A stretch of 64,000 nucleotides of DNA from an uncultured Phocaeicola sp. (GCA_944320885.1 CALUJE010000003.1:62001-126000), one strand, 5' to 3'; counted from the stretch's first letter, positions 45,611-54,878 are shown. The notes: generated by a model not told the origin, from the letters alone. Made by a program: numbers and translations.

Positions 45611-46897
45611 TTACATTTTTTTACCTGCTATAACTTCTGTCAACTCATCTTTACGTAAATATTTACGTGCCAAATCCATGATATCTTCCGCCGTCGTTTC
45701 CAATACTTCCTGTTGCATGCGAAGAAAATAATCACCTTTCAATCCATATGTATCCAGATAAATATATGCATCTGCCAGCGAAAAAGGACTCTCATAAGTA
45801 CGGCACAAATCACCGATTGTATAATTTTTTACCATCGACAGTTCAGACTGCGGTACCTTTTCATTATGCAAGCGGTCTATCTCACGATATACCTCTTCTA
45901 TGATAGGACACGCATATTCATTGGCTGCCTGCGTGCTTACTATAAGCATGTTTCTAAACGGATACGGCACAAGCCCGGCACTGATTCCGTATGTATATCC
46001 TTTCTCTTCACGGATATTCTTCATCAATCGACTTCCAAAATATCCTCCGAAGAGCGTAATCAGCAGTTTCAGCTTCAATGAATCCGGATGTTTGTCGTCA
46101 AGAGTAAAACATCCCAATCTGATTGCACTTTGAAGAGCATCCGTACGTTCTATGAAAACCCGTTTGCTTTTTTCTCCCTGTGGACATATATCGGTCAATT
46201 CAGGAATTGTTTGCTGTGTTCCCCATTCGGATTGCCCCAGTTCTTTTTCCAACAAAGAAAGCATTTCATCTGTTACACATCCGGAAAGATAGCAACTGCA
46301 ATTTCCGGAATGATAAAACCTGCTGTGCATGTCACGCAAAATATCCGGAGTCAGTTTATCATAATCTTCAAGAACAGCATATCGCGCACAAGGATGTGAT
46401 TCACCAAAAAGATTAACGTTTAATTTTTTTCGGGCTATCACTTCCACCTTCTCTCTGTTTACAAGGTATTGCTGCTTATTGGCTTCAATCACTACCGACA
46501 ACTCTTTTTCCGGAAATACAGGTTCCTTCAGCATGGAAGCTACGATGGGTAAGGTCGACGAGAAATATTTGTTCAGCGAATACAATGTAATGAAAGAATA
46601 ATTCATCGATGACGATACGTCAAGCCAGGCTCCATAATAATCCAGATTCTCGGCTATTTCAGCTGAAGAATAATGAACGGTTCCCTCGCGCAACATCCTG
46701 CTCGTGAAAGTGGCCTGTAATGGTCTTTCCTGTTCCCATTGTCCGCCACGTATCATGATATCAAGTCTCACAACTTCGGCATCACCGGAATTAATTACAT
46801 GTACAGGAATTCCATTGGGCATTCTGTGCTCTGACGGATGCTGTATTTCAAAAGGCCTCATAGGCCTGATATGCGGCTGTCTTGTTCTATCCAACAT
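45611..46897 (-). CDS. M16-family peptidase homologue lacking the zinc motif
   Basis: 428 residues, one M16 unit of two domains: N-terminal half with LDIMIRGGQWEQ, C-terminal half with LFGGYFGSRLMKNIREEKGYTYGIS, the R/Y segment of the family. The zinc-binding HxxEH helix is replaced: the aligned stretch reads TFTSRMLREGT, so both His and the Glu are lost. It is thus probably a non-catalytic subunit like alpha-MPP, needing an active partner outside the window. No signal peptide. It overlaps kdsB by 11 bases. Confidence 0.83.
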   Translation of the reverse strand: MLDRTRQPHIRPMRPFEIQHPSEHRMPNGIPVHVINSGDAEVVRLDIMIRGGQWEQERPLQATFTSRMLREGTVHYSSAEIAENLDYYGAWLDVSSSMNYSFITLYSLNKYFSSTLPIVASMLKEPVFPEKELSVVIEANKQQYLVNREKVEVIARKKLNVNLFGESHPCARYAVLEDYDKLTPDILRDMHSRFYHSGNCSCYLSGCVTDEMLSLLEKELGQSEWGTQQTIPELTDICPQGEKSKRVFIERTDALQSAIRLGCFTLDDKHPDSLKLKLLITLFGGYFGSRLMKNIREEKGYTYGISAGLVPYPFRNMLIVSTQAANEYACPIIEEVYREIDRLHNEKVPQSELSMVKNYTIGDLCRTYESPFSLADAYIYLDTYGLKGDYFLRMQQEVLETTAEDIMDLARKYLRKDELTEVIAGKKM

Positions 46898-47642
46898 GTT
46901 TCTTAAGGAATTCTTCTGCTTTCACCAAATCTTCAGGAGTATCTATTCCGATTGTTTCTACCTGACTTATCCCCACTTTGATTGTATATCCGTTTTCCAA
47001 CCAGCGCAATTGTTCCAATGACTCGGCCAGTTCCAGTTCAGACTGAGGTAAAGCCGTTATCTCTTTCAGAATTTCCGCACGGTATGCATATAAACCGATA
47101 TGTTTGTAATAAACATGTCGTGACAACCACTCTTCACGAGGGTAATTACGCAAATACGGTATTACGGAACGGCTGAAATAGAGCGCATGCATATCTTTGT
47201 CAACGACAACCTTCGGAGAATTCGGATTGAAAAGCGCATCAATTCCATCTGACGGGGTAAACGGCTTGACCAGGGTCGCAATCTGTGTTTTTTCATCATT
47301 AAAACAGGCTTTTACCGCATACAACTGTTCTGGCTGTATAAACGGTTCATCGCCCTGAATATTTACGACAACATCATATCCCTGTCCCACTTTCGTATAT
47401 GCCTCATAACATCTGTCCGTTCCGCTTCTGTGGTGAGTGGAAGTCATTACAACCTTTCCTCCGAAAGACTTCACAGTCGCTTCAATGCGTTCATCATCTG
47501 TCGCAACATAGGCTTCATCAAGAATGCCTGCTACTTGTTCATATACACGCTGAATCATAGGTTTACCACCCAACAGTTCCAAAGGCTTACCCGGGAAACG
47601 GGTGGATGCATATCTGGCCGGAATTATTCCAATATACTTCAT
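46887..47642 (-). CDS. kdsB: 3-deoxy-manno-octulosonate cytidylyltransferase (CMP-Kdo synthetase)
   Basis: Activates Kdo with CTP for lipid A/LPS core assembly. 251 residues: N-terminal nucleotide loop IIPARYASTRFPGKPL, VATDDERI, and NIQGDEPFI, all typical of KdsB; the GIDTPEDLVKAEE C-terminus also fits. First gene of a run extending to glgB; promoter TATTTTTG at 47683-47690. Confidence 0.95.
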   Translation of the reverse strand: MKYIGIIPARYASTRFPGKPLELLGGKPMIQRVYEQVAGILDEAYVATDDERIEATVKSFGGKVVMTSTHHRSGTDRCYEAYTKVGQGYDVVVNIQGDEPFIQPEQLYAVKACFNDEKTQIATLVKPFTPSDGIDALFNPNSPKVVVDKDMHALYFSRSVIPYLRNYPREEWLSRHVYYKHIGLYAYRAEILKEITALPQSELELAESLEQLRWLENGYTIKVGISQVETIGIDTPEDLVKAEEFLKKHVG

Positions 47643-47682
47643 AATATACTTTATAAAAATGATTTTTGTAAAACTTTATCCG

Positions 47683-47690
47683 CAAAAATA
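47683..47690 (-). promoter_or_regulatory. -7 element for kdsB
   Basis: TATTTTTG on the minus strand, 41 bases before the kdsB start. Confidence 0.5.
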
Positions 47691-47741
47691 CAAAAACTTT
47701 CTTTGTTCTTTATCATTAATATATTTAATTTGCCTTTCATT

Positions 47742-48110
47742 ATGGAAAAAGTTACATGTATAATCGGCTTAGGTTCAAACATCCAGGCAGAACAGAACCT
47801 TCAAAAGGCACACGCTCTTCTGATACGTGCCTATCCTTCTATTACATTTTCTGATGTCATACAAACAGCTCCCATCGGAATGAAGCATAACCAGGCTCCT
47901 TTTCTGAATCAGGTTGCACAATTTGATACTGAACAGGATATTGATGAAGTAAAAACCAGTTTAAAAATCATGGAACGATTTTGCGGGCGCCTTCCTGATG
48001 ACAAGGAAAATGAAACAATTCATATTGATATTGACCTGATAGTCTATAATGACACCATACTCAAACCAATAGATTTTGCACGCCATGCAGACATAATTAA
48101 TAAACTGTAA
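47742..48110 (+). CDS. Short HPPK (FolK)-like protein
   Basis: 122 residues from ATG 47742; a longer frame from 47430 overlaps kdsB and carries no family sequence before this Met. Family HPPK, which pyrophosphorylates 6-hydroxymethyl-dihydropterin for folate. Seen: IIGLGSNIQAEQNL, APFLNQVAQFD, and IHIDIDLIVYND with the two metal aspartates. The usual W-GPRTLDLD context is missing (KENETIHIDID), so the ATP-contacting arginine is absent, and the last ~40 residues of normal HPPK (about 160) are lacking. Probably a diverged paralogue. Followed by DUF1847 after 1 base. Confidence 0.75.
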   Translation: MEKVTCIIGLGSNIQAEQNLQKAHALLIRAYPSITFSDVIQTAPIGMKHNQAPFLNQVAQFDTEQDIDEVKTSLKIMERFCGRLPDDKENETIHIDIDLIVYNDTILKPIDFARHADIINKL

Positions 48111-48111
48111 T

Positions 48112-48756
48112 ATGATTATGGAAGAAAACAAAAAGGAATATTCATGTGTTGACTGTGGAACACAAAACTGCAAATATAAAAATCTTTCTTACCCGGATTT
48201 CTGTTTGACTACAAACCTGAAAGAAACAGACAAGCAGTGGGTTTTTGAAAAATATGACGAAGGAAAGAATAAGGAAGTAATGATTGCCAGTGCAGAAGTG
48301 GAATACGAGGGATACTGCAAATGGACACGTGTACAGGAAATCATGGAATTTGCTAGAAAAACAGGTGTAAAGAAAATAGGTATTGCCAACTGCATCGGAC
48401 TCATCAACGAAGCACGGATTTTTGCCAAGATACTGCGGGCAAACGGATTTGAAGTATACAGCGTAATCTGTAAAGTAGAAGGAAAAGCTAAAACTTCTAT
48501 GGGTATTCCTGCCGAATGTGAAGAAATAGGAGCATCCATGTGTAACCCCATAATGCAAGCCCGTCTTCTCAACGAGGCGCATACAGACCTGAATGTCGTT
48601 ATTGGACTCTGCGTAGGTCACGACAGTCTATTTTACCGATATTCAGAAGCATATGTTACAACACTCATAACCAAAGATCGTGTAACCGGCAATAATCCTG
48701 CAGCCGCTCTTTATACTGCCCATTCCTACTACAGGAAAAAATTCAATCTGAAATAA
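48112..48756 (+). CDS. DUF1847 cysteine-rich protein
   Basis: 214 residues (or 212 from ATG 48118). The N-terminus CVDCGTQNCKYKNLSYPDFC holds four cysteines of a probable metal site; later blocks include KKIGIANCIGLINEA, MCNPIMQARLLN and VVIGLCVGHDSLF, with further Cys and His residues. Family members are putative metal-binding proteins of unknown function. Translationally close to the HPPK-like gene (gap 1 base), so probably one transcript; no terminator hairpin is evident after it. Confidence 0.82.
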   Translation: MIMEENKKEYSCVDCGTQNCKYKNLSYPDFCLTTNLKETDKQWVFEKYDEGKNKEVMIASAEVEYEGYCKWTRVQEIMEFARKTGVKKIGIANCIGLINEARIFAKILRANGFEVYSVICKVEGKAKTSMGIPAECEEIGASMCNPIMQARLLNEAHTDLNVVIGLCVGHDSLFYRYSEAYVTTLITKDRVTGNNPAAALYTAHSYYRKKFNLK

Positions 48757-48849
48757 CGCATATCAAGTATAGCCTATCTCATAAATACAATAAAGCCAAC
48801 AGGTTAAACTTATAATACACCTCTAATTATATATGGTAAAAAAGGACGC

Positions 48850-48877
48850 ATGCTTTTTTAAAAAGCACACGTGCTTT
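48850..48877 (-). terminator. Possible terminator after the nucleobase permease
   Basis: Minus strand AAAGCA-CGTG-TGCTTT followed by TTAAAAAAGC, 97 bases after the stop. Stem is short; weak call. Confidence 0.35.
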
Positions 48878-48905
48878 ATAGAGACGAAATCTCAATATAT
48901 TAAAA

Positions 48906-48948
48906 TAGCATGTGAAATGAGAGTTTTACCCGTCATCTGCACATGCTA
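48906..48948. repeat. 9-bp inverted repeat downstream of the permease
   Basis: TAGCATGTG (48906-48914) and CACATGCTA (48940-48948), perfect arms with a 25-base loop, 26 bases beyond the permease stop. It could be a 3' end structure or a protein site. Confidence 0.4.
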
Positions 48949-48973
48949 CTATGTAATTCCTAAAAAATATTGC

Positions 48974-50320
48974 TTACTCTTTTATGCGAATACAAGCATT
49001 AGCTATGATTGCTGTCAAACCTCCCGTTGTAATTCCTGAAGAGAAAATATTACGGATGCTGTCCGGCAATTGAGACAGGATATCAGGAACCAGCTCAACA
49101 CTTAATCCCAACGAAAAACTTAATGCCATTACCAGCGTAGCTTTACGGTTAATTTCCTGTGCGGCTACAATTCGTATACCTGCAGCTGCCACTGTACCGA
49201 ACATCAGCAAGGTAGCTCCTCCCAATACAGGCTCAGGCATTAAAGAAAACACAAGACCTACAGCCGGGAACAAGCCCAATATCAGCAAAAATACTGCAAT
49301 ATAATAACCTACATAGCGACTTGCTACTCCTGTCAGTTGTATCATTCCATTATTTTGAGCAAAGATTGAATTCGGGAATGAATTAAAGATTCCAGCCAAG
49401 AATGAATTAAAGCCGTCTGCAAGTATACCTCCTGAAGCTCGTTTTACAAACTTCTCACCTTCTACAGGTTCACCGGATATCATTGAATTGGCAGTAATAT
49501 CACCATAAGCTTCAATAGCCGTAATCATATAAATCAATCCCAATGCAATGAAACTTCCCCAATTGAAATCCAGACCATAGCGAAATGGAACAGGGATATT
49601 GAAACCGCCATAATTCTCTACCGAGCTGAAGTCAACCATTCCCATGAACCATGCCACAATATATCCGATAATCAGTCCGATAACAATGGAGCTCATTCGC
49701 AGATAACGATTGTTACTTCTATTAAAAAGAATAATCAACACCAACACGAGAAGTGCCAGTCCTACGTATTGAAAAGATCCAAACGTACCATTAGCCTTAG
49801 CTGCTTCACCGCCTCCGCATGCAGTAATACCAACTTTTATCAGACTCATACCAATCAGCGTTACAACTATTCCAGACACCAAAGGAGTGATAATCCGACG
49901 GGTATATTTCAATACGCGACTTATCAGCATTTCAACTACAGACGCAGACATACATGTGCCAAAAACCAAAGGCAATCCTCCTATCATTCCGGCAGAAATA
50001 ATGGGCCCGATAAAAGAAAAACTGGTTCCCTGTATACATAATAACCCTGCTCCGACAGGACCAACTCTACGACACTGAATAAATGTAGATATACCGGAAG
50101 CAAACAAAGCCATGGATACCAGGAATCCGGTTGTTTCCAAATCAAGCTTTAAGGCTCCTGCTATAATAAGCGGTGGCGTAATAATGGCAACGAAAATCGC
50201 CAAAAGATGCTGCAATGCAGCAAAAAAAGCATCCTTAAATGGAGGACGGTCATTTAATCCATAAATCAATCCAGATGCAGTACTCTGATTTTCACCCGTT
50301 TTTGTATTTTTTTCTTCCAT
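48974..50320 (-). CDS. Xanthine/uracil permease (NCS2 family)
   Basis: 448 residues, about 14 membrane helices. Nucleobase:cation symporter-2 signature region NMISGEPVEGEKFVKRASGG, and SIFAQNNGMIQLTGVASRYVG, the substrate-site segment; QCRRVGPVGAGLLCIQGTSF matches the first half of the transport core. Inner membrane uptake of a purine or uracil. Operon with xanthine phosphoribosyltransferase (4-base gap) argues for xanthine. Confidence 0.88.
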   Translation of the reverse strand: MEEKNTKTGENQSTASGLIYGLNDRPPFKDAFFAALQHLLAIFVAIITPPLIIAGALKLDLETTGFLVSMALFASGISTFIQCRRVGPVGAGLLCIQGTSFSFIGPIISAGMIGGLPLVFGTCMSASVVEMLISRVLKYTRRIITPLVSGIVVTLIGMSLIKVGITACGGGEAAKANGTFGSFQYVGLALLVLVLIILFNRSNNRYLRMSSIVIGLIIGYIVAWFMGMVDFSSVENYGGFNIPVPFRYGLDFNWGSFIALGLIYMITAIEAYGDITANSMISGEPVEGEKFVKRASGGILADGFNSFLAGIFNSFPNSIFAQNNGMIQLTGVASRYVGYYIAVFLLILGLFPAVGLVFSLMPEPVLGGATLLMFGTVAAAGIRIVAAQEINRKATLVMALSFSLGLSVELVPDILSQLPDSIRNIFSSGITTGGLTAIIANACIRIKE

Positions 50321-50324
50321 CTAA

Positions 50325-50894
50325 TCAGTCTCGTATTTTGATTTTACAATCGTCCAAGCTATCAATAATAGCCAATGATTCAACCTTAATACCCATTTCA
50401 CGCAACACATCGCCTCCATGCTGGAATGATTTTTCTATAATAAATCCCATTCCGGCTACCTCTGCTCCCGCCTGAGATGCCAGATCCAGAATTCCTTTGG
50501 CTGCATTACCATTTGCCAGAAAATCGTCAATAAACAAAACTCTGTCACCCTTACATAAAAAGTCTTTGCTCACGCATACTTCATAGGAGCGGTTTTTAGT
50601 AAAGGAGTAGACTGATGTTACCAGCATATTGTCCATAGTGCTCGGTTTCTTTTTCTTGGCAAAGACAACCGGCAACTCCAACAAATATCCTACCATGATA
50701 GCTGGTGCGATACCACTGGCTTCGACAGTTATAACCTTATTGATATTCTCACTTGCAAAACGACGGACAAACTCAACACCTATTGATTTCATTAAAATAG
50801 GATCCATCTGGTGATTGATAAAACTGTCAACTTTCAGAATTCCCCCTTCCAAACATTTTCCATCGCGTAAAATACGATCTTTTAACGCTTTCAT
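50325..50894 (-). CDS. xpt: Xanthine phosphoribosyltransferase
   Basis: Converts xanthine and PRPP to XMP for purine salvage. 189 residues from ATG 50894; a longer frame to 50972 would include the promoter and is rejected. The PRPP-binding motif [16 protein letters not shown] is clear, and [29 protein letters not shown] is the typical Xpt start (length about 190). Upstream of the permease in one operon. No purine riboswitch was found in its leader. Confidence 0.92.
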   Translation of the reverse strand: MKALKDRILRDGKCLEGGILKVDSFINHQMDPILMKSIGVEFVRRFASENINKVITVEASGIAPAIMVGYLLELPVVFAKKKKPSTMDNMLVTSVYSFTKNRSYEVCVSKDFLCKGDRVLFIDDFLANGNAAKGILDLASQAGAEVAGMGFIIEKSFQHGGDVLREMGIKVESLAIIDSLDDCKIKIRD

Positions 50895-50961
50895 AATAAT
50901 CTGATATATGTTTTTATAATATTCCGCAAGAAAAAAATTACCTGTTTTTTTGCTTAAAATA

Positions 50962-50969
50962 CAAAAATA
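50962..50969 (-). promoter_or_regulatory. -7 element for the xpt-permease operon
   Basis: TATTTTTG on the minus strand, 67 bases before the xpt start. The 332-base gap 50895-51226 otherwise holds only the terminator at 51165-51198. Confidence 0.5.
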
Positions 50970-51164
50970 CAAGAATTATCCGTTTTGAATCATCTTTGTA
51001 TCACATTTATTTTGATGACACGTATCACCTCAAAAGTTTGACATCTAGCAATAAGTATTTAATTGATATACATATTATTTATTAATGCTTCTATCAAACT
51101 GCATAAGACAATCAAAATGCAATCATAACACTTGTATCCGTTACCTGCTTTTTTTATAAACAAG

Positions 51165-51198
51165 GCATCCGATGAGATTTAAAAAAGACATCGGATGC
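51165..51198 (-). terminator. Rho-independent terminator after the rRNA methyltransferase
   Basis: 10-bp stem GCATCCGATG/CATCGGATGC, 14-base loop, 28 bases after the stop; minus strand continues CTTGTTTAT. Confidence 0.75.
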
Positions 51199-51226
51199 AC
51201 TTATCATGTATAACGTAAATGCTATT

Positions 51227-52417
51227 TTATTCTACGTAAAGAACCAACCCTTTCAAATACTCACCTTCCGGATGATATATATTAACGGGATGATCGGCCG
51301 GTTGTGTCAACTGATGCAAAATACGTACGCTTCTGCCCGACATGGCAGCAGCTGTAAATACTGCCGTACGGAAATTATCTTTCGTTACCACCTGAGAACA
51401 AGAGAACGTAAACAGAATACCTCCCGGACGTATTTTTTCAAAAGCCTTTGCATTCAGTTTACGATATCCTTGCAAAGCATTGCGCAAGGCATCTTTATGT
51501 TTGGCAAAAGCTGGCGGGTCAAGTATAATCAAATCATACTGATCGCCCATACGGTCAAGAAACTTAAAAGCGTCTTCTGCAAAAGCGTTATGACGGGGAT
51601 CACCTGGAAAATTAAGTTCTACATTATCGTTTGTAAGATCAATGGCCTTGGCCGAACTATCTACAGAATGAACCAGATTTGCTCCACCACGCATGGCATA
51701 AAAAGAAAAGCCGCCGGTATAACAGAACATATTCAGCACATTCCGTCCTTTGGCATACCGCTCCAATAAAGCTCTGTTCTCGCGTTGGTCTACAAAGAAA
51801 CCGGTTTTCTGTCCTTTCAACCAGTCTACATGAAACTTCAAGCCATTTTCCAAAGCTACATTGTCAGTACTGCCTCCTTTGATAAAACCGTTTTCTGCTT
51901 CCAGTTCTGCCTTATAAGGTAATGTAGTTTCTGATTTATAGTAAATATTATCTATCACACCATGCATCACCTCGGCCAAAGCTTCTGCTATCTGCATTCT
52001 GCATACATGCATTCCTACCGAATGTGCCTGCATGACAGCCGTACGCGCATAAACATCGATAACCAATCCTGGCAGATTGTCACCTTCGCCATGCACCAGA
52101 CGATAAGTATTGTTTTGAGGTTTACCGGCTACTCCAATACTTTTGCGCACATTATACGCTATTTCCAGTTTACGCTTCCAGAAATCATAGTCTATCGGTT
52201 CGTCACAAAAGGAAAGAACACGCACGGCAATACTTCCAACCTGAAAATGACCAACTGCAATAAATTCTTTGTTGGAAGTATAAACTTTTACAGTTTCTCC
52301 TTCTTCCGGTTCCCCTTCTATATGATGAATGGCTCCGGAAAATATCCAAGGATGAAAGCGTTTAAGCGATTCTTCCTTGCCAGACTTCAGAAATACTTTT
52401 TTATAACTCATACTCAT
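51227..52417 (-). CDS. Class I SAM-dependent rRNA methyltransferase (RlmI/RlmK-like)
   Basis: 396 residues. N-terminal PUA domain (about 5-80, VFLKSGKEESLKRFHPWIF), linking EEHVD-like domain, then a Rossmann methyltransferase: VLNMFCYTGGFSFYAMRGGA (SAM motif I), DAFKFLDRMGDQ, and LIILDPPAFAK (DPPxF motif). RlmI makes m5C1962 in 23S rRNA and has this layout and length (396). Its ATG overlaps the exonuclease stop (ATGA). Confidence 0.88.
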   Translation of the reverse strand: MSMSYKKVFLKSGKEESLKRFHPWIFSGAIHHIEGEPEEGETVKVYTSNKEFIAVGHFQVGSIAVRVLSFCDEPIDYDFWKRKLEIAYNVRKSIGVAGKPQNNTYRLVHGEGDNLPGLVIDVYARTAVMQAHSVGMHVCRMQIAEALAEVMHGVIDNIYYKSETTLPYKAELEAENGFIKGGSTDNVALENGLKFHVDWLKGQKTGFFVDQRENRALLERYAKGRNVLNMFCYTGGFSFYAMRGGANLVHSVDSSAKAIDLTNDNVELNFPGDPRHNAFAEDAFKFLDRMGDQYDLIILDPPAFAKHKDALRNALQGYRKLNAKAFEKIRPGGILFTFSCSQVVTKDNFRTAVFTAAAMSGRSVRILHQLTQPADHPVNIYHPEGEYLKGLVLYVE

Positions 52418-53058
52418 TTATGTGATTCGGCTTCTATTTTATCAACTAATGTTCTTTCTATCATATAATCACCGGTTTCCTTCAATTGTTCCAGATAATT
52501 ATAAATCATCAGGCATGCCCATGCATCTGTTGCTGCATATAGTTTCTGACCATCATTTAAAATTTCCGCTTCCCAATTTGTCAGTCTTTGTGACTTGGAT
52601 ATTTTTTGCCCAAACAAATTGGCATATATTTTCTGCAAACTTTGGTCTTTTATGCCAAAGGAATGCACATAGCTCTGTAACTCGACAAACTTCCCAGGCA
52701 TAAAATCGCCTCTCCGGCGCAAAGCTCCAAAATCATCTTTTAAAGAAAGACCTATCTTTTCTACTTTTTTATCTTCCAGAAAACGTTTTAATGACTCTGG
52801 GAATCCTATGTAATTCAATCGGAACAGGAAACATACATCCAATGTAGAAATCTGTACCAAAGCAACCTTATAGGTTTTTCCACTGACAAAAGAAGGGCGC
52901 GTTTCCGTATCTACTCCTACCCTTTGCTGCATAAGCAGATATTCAATAGCCTTATCAGCTTCGGCCTCTGTCTGTATACATACAATTCTACCCTGAAAAA
53001 CAACTCTTGGCAAGTCAGAAATTTCTGACTTTTCTAATACCTCCTTAATAATCTTCAT
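52414..53058 (-). CDS. DEDD-type 3'-5' exonuclease (RNase D-like)
   Basis: 214 residues from ATG 53058 (MKIIKEVLEKSEIS); an in-frame ATG at 53100 would overlap the upstream gene by 56 bases. The DEDDy acidic residues are visible: RVGVDTETRPSF (Asp/Glu), SLKDDFGAL, and YAATDAWACLMIYNYL (Tyr/Asp). No HRDC domain, so shorter than RNase D (about 375). Acts on RNA or DNA 3' ends in the cytosol; substrate unknown. Between DUF5063 (14-base overlap) and the methyltransferase. Confidence 0.86.
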   Translation of the reverse strand: MKIIKEVLEKSEISDLPRVVFQGRIVCIQTEAEADKAIEYLLMQQRVGVDTETRPSFVSGKTYKVALVQISTLDVCFLFRLNYIGFPESLKRFLEDKKVEKIGLSLKDDFGALRRRGDFMPGKFVELQSYVHSFGIKDQSLQKIYANLFGQKISKSQRLTNWEAEILNDGQKLYAATDAWACLMIYNYLEQLKETGDYMIERTLVDKIEAESHK

Positions 53059-53605
53059 TGTCATCCAATTCTTCTTGCTCATCATCATCCGTCTGGCCAT
53101 ACTTTATTTCATGCAAGGCACGCATGGTGTTTACAAGCGTCTGCCCCCAATATAAAGCAAAGTTCTCTTCACATACAGCAACAGCGTCATGCATTGTTTC
53201 ATCAAATCCCAGACGGTATACACTCACAAAATTTTTAATATCCTGATATATATCGGCCAAATCTTCTGAAATCGTTTTTCTGATTGGCATCTCACTGTAA
53301 CGCATATCTTCTATGAAGACGTCCAGATAATCATCCTTATCTCTTAAAATACCGGCAACTGTCATGCGCACTACTTCATAGTCTTCTTCTGTTACAAAAC
53401 TTTCCGGAGCAGACATTCCCAATTGCTCACATTTAGGGAGCATTGAAGCTTTCAAATATAAAAGAGGTAAGATTTTCAGGATTGTATCTACAAAATTATG
53501 ACGGGTCATTTCACCCGACCGTTCTATAAATCCACAATACTCGACGGCTACCGTAACGAATTCTACTGTATTTTTATCAAAAACGACTTGTGCCTCTATA
53601 TTCAT
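53045..53605 (-). CDS. DUF5063 family protein
   Basis: 186 residues from ATG 53605; the earlier frame start at 53635 would cover the -7 element. Helical, soluble, no signal. Characteristic stretch TVEFVTVAVEYCGFIERS near the N-terminus; LPLLYLKASMLP in the middle, and an acidic tail (TDDDEQEELDDNEDY). Function unknown; it is the first gene of the unit with the exonuclease and rRNA methyltransferase, which suggests an RNA-related context only. Confidence 0.78.
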   Translation of the reverse strand: MNIEAQVVFDKNTVEFVTVAVEYCGFIERSGEMTRHNFVDTILKILPLLYLKASMLPKCEQLGMSAPESFVTEEDYEVVRMTVAGILRDKDDYLDVFIEDMRYSEMPIRKTISEDLADIYQDIKNFVSVYRLGFDETMHDAVAVCEENFALYWGQTLVNTMRALHEIKYGQTDDDEQEELDDNEDY

Positions 53606-53624
53606 AAGTTTAGTATTTATGAGA

Positions 53625-53632
53625 CAAAGGTA
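53625..53632 (-). promoter_or_regulatory. -7 element for the DUF5063-exonuclease-methyltransferase unit
   Basis: TACCTTTG on the minus strand, 20 bases before the DUF5063 start. Confidence 0.5.
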
Positions 53633-53744
53633 CACAAAAAATCAAACGTGCCCTACAATTTTATTCAGATTCCTGTCGGCATAGCTTAGAAACAGGACCG
53701 ATGAAAGCTTATCCCGTACTTATTAGCTCTTTATTATATACAGT

Positions 53745-53782
53745 AAAAGCGATACAAGCTCTACCGAACTTATATCGCTTTA
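53745..53782 (-). terminator. Rho-independent terminator after ansA
   Basis: Minus strand AAGCGATA-t-AAG / CTT-g-TATCGCTT, loop TTCGGTAGAG, followed by TTACTG; 34 bases after the ansA stop. Confidence 0.7.
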
Positions 53783-53815
53783 TCACACAATATGAGATTT
53801 ATAATACTAATTTTT

Positions 53816-54856
53816 TCAGACTGTTATTTCACCACAGATAGGAGTATTCATTCTATATCGAACCTCATGCGGACTCATACCATGTCCTAACAGGAACATC
53901 AATTTGGTCAATGCTGATTCTACCGTACTGTCATGGCCGCTGATAACTCCGGCTTCACGCAAATGAATTCCAGTTTCATAACGTTCCATTTCAACGGCTC
54001 CAGCCAGACACTGGCTAATATTGACCACAATCAGGCCACGCTCTACGGCATTCTTCAATTGTTTGATAAACCATTCCTTTTGCGGAGCATTACCCGAGCC
54101 AAACGTTTTCAGTACTACAGCTTTCAAACCGGGAGTATTCAATATATTTGCTACAATATTTTCTTGAATTCCAGGGAACAGAGTTAAAATCAGCACGTTG
54201 GTATCAAACAGATAATGAGGCTTCAACGGTAACGACAAATCCGGTTTACGGATTCTGTTCTCTATAAAGTTTATATGAATACCTGCAGTAGCCAATTCCG
54301 GATAATTGAACGAATAGAATGCATTAAAGTGTTCTGCATTCAACTTCGTTGTTCTGTTACCTCTCAGCAAATGATTTTCAAAGAAGATACAGACTTCCGG
54401 CACAATAGGAGTCCCATCCGAATGTTTGGATGCCGCTATCTCTATTGCTGTAATCAAATTCTCACGGGCATCTGTACGCAACATACCGATAGGCAACTGA
54501 CTACCGGTCAGAATAACAGGTTTGGCAAGATTCTCAAGCATAAAGCTTAGAGCTGACGCCGTAAAAGACATGGTATCGGTACCATGCAAAATTACAAACC
54601 CGTCATACCTTTCATAATTATAATGAATAATACGCACTATTTTTGCCCATAATGCCGGCTCCATATCAGAAGAATCAATAGGAGGATTAAACTGATAGGT
54701 ATCAATCCGGTAATTAAACTGGTTTAATTCCGGTACATGACGACGCAGATGATCAAAATTGAACGTTTCCAAGGCGCCGTTTTCTGGATTTTGAATCATT
54801 CCAATTGTGCCGCCTGTATATATTATTAATACAGAAGGATTTTTCTTTTGTAACAT
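53816..54856 (-). CDS. ansA: Type I L-asparaginase
   Basis: Hydrolyses asparagine to aspartate and ammonia. 346 residues, cytosolic type (no signal peptide). First catalytic Thr in LIIYTGGTIGM (9-19), second Thr in LHGTDTMSFTASA, with the Lys region ILTGSQLPIG. Single gene with its own -7 element at 54879 and a terminator after. Confidence 0.93.
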   Translation of the reverse strand: MLQKKNPSVLIIYTGGTIGMIQNPENGALETFNFDHLRRHVPELNQFNYRIDTYQFNPPIDSSDMEPALWAKIVRIIHYNYERYDGFVILHGTDTMSFTASALSFMLENLAKPVILTGSQLPIGMLRTDARENLITAIEIAASKHSDGTPIVPEVCIFFENHLLRGNRTTKLNAEHFNAFYSFNYPELATAGIHINFIENRIRKPDLSLPLKPHYLFDTNVLILTLFPGIQENIVANILNTPGLKAVVLKTFGSGNAPQKEWFIKQLKNAVERGLIVVNISQCLAGAVEMERYETGIHLREAGVISGHDSTVESALTKLMFLLGHGMSPHEVRYRMNTPICGEITV

Positions 54857-54878
54857 AGTGCTTATATTAATACATGCA

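Noticed and set aside
45222..45731. 169-codon plus-strand ORF opposite the MORN gene
   Set aside because: It mirrors the MORN repeats and the start of the gap; hydrophobic low-complexity product, no family features, and the minus strand is clearly coding.
48833..49039. 68-codon plus-strand ORF between DUF1847 and the permease
   Set aside because: Overlaps the permease 3' end, odd composition, no start context; the hairpins here explain the sequence better.
50895..51226. Purine riboswitch upstream of xpt
   Set aside because: Looked for the conserved purine-aptamer core in the leader; none found. Only a -7 element and the neighbouring terminator are present.
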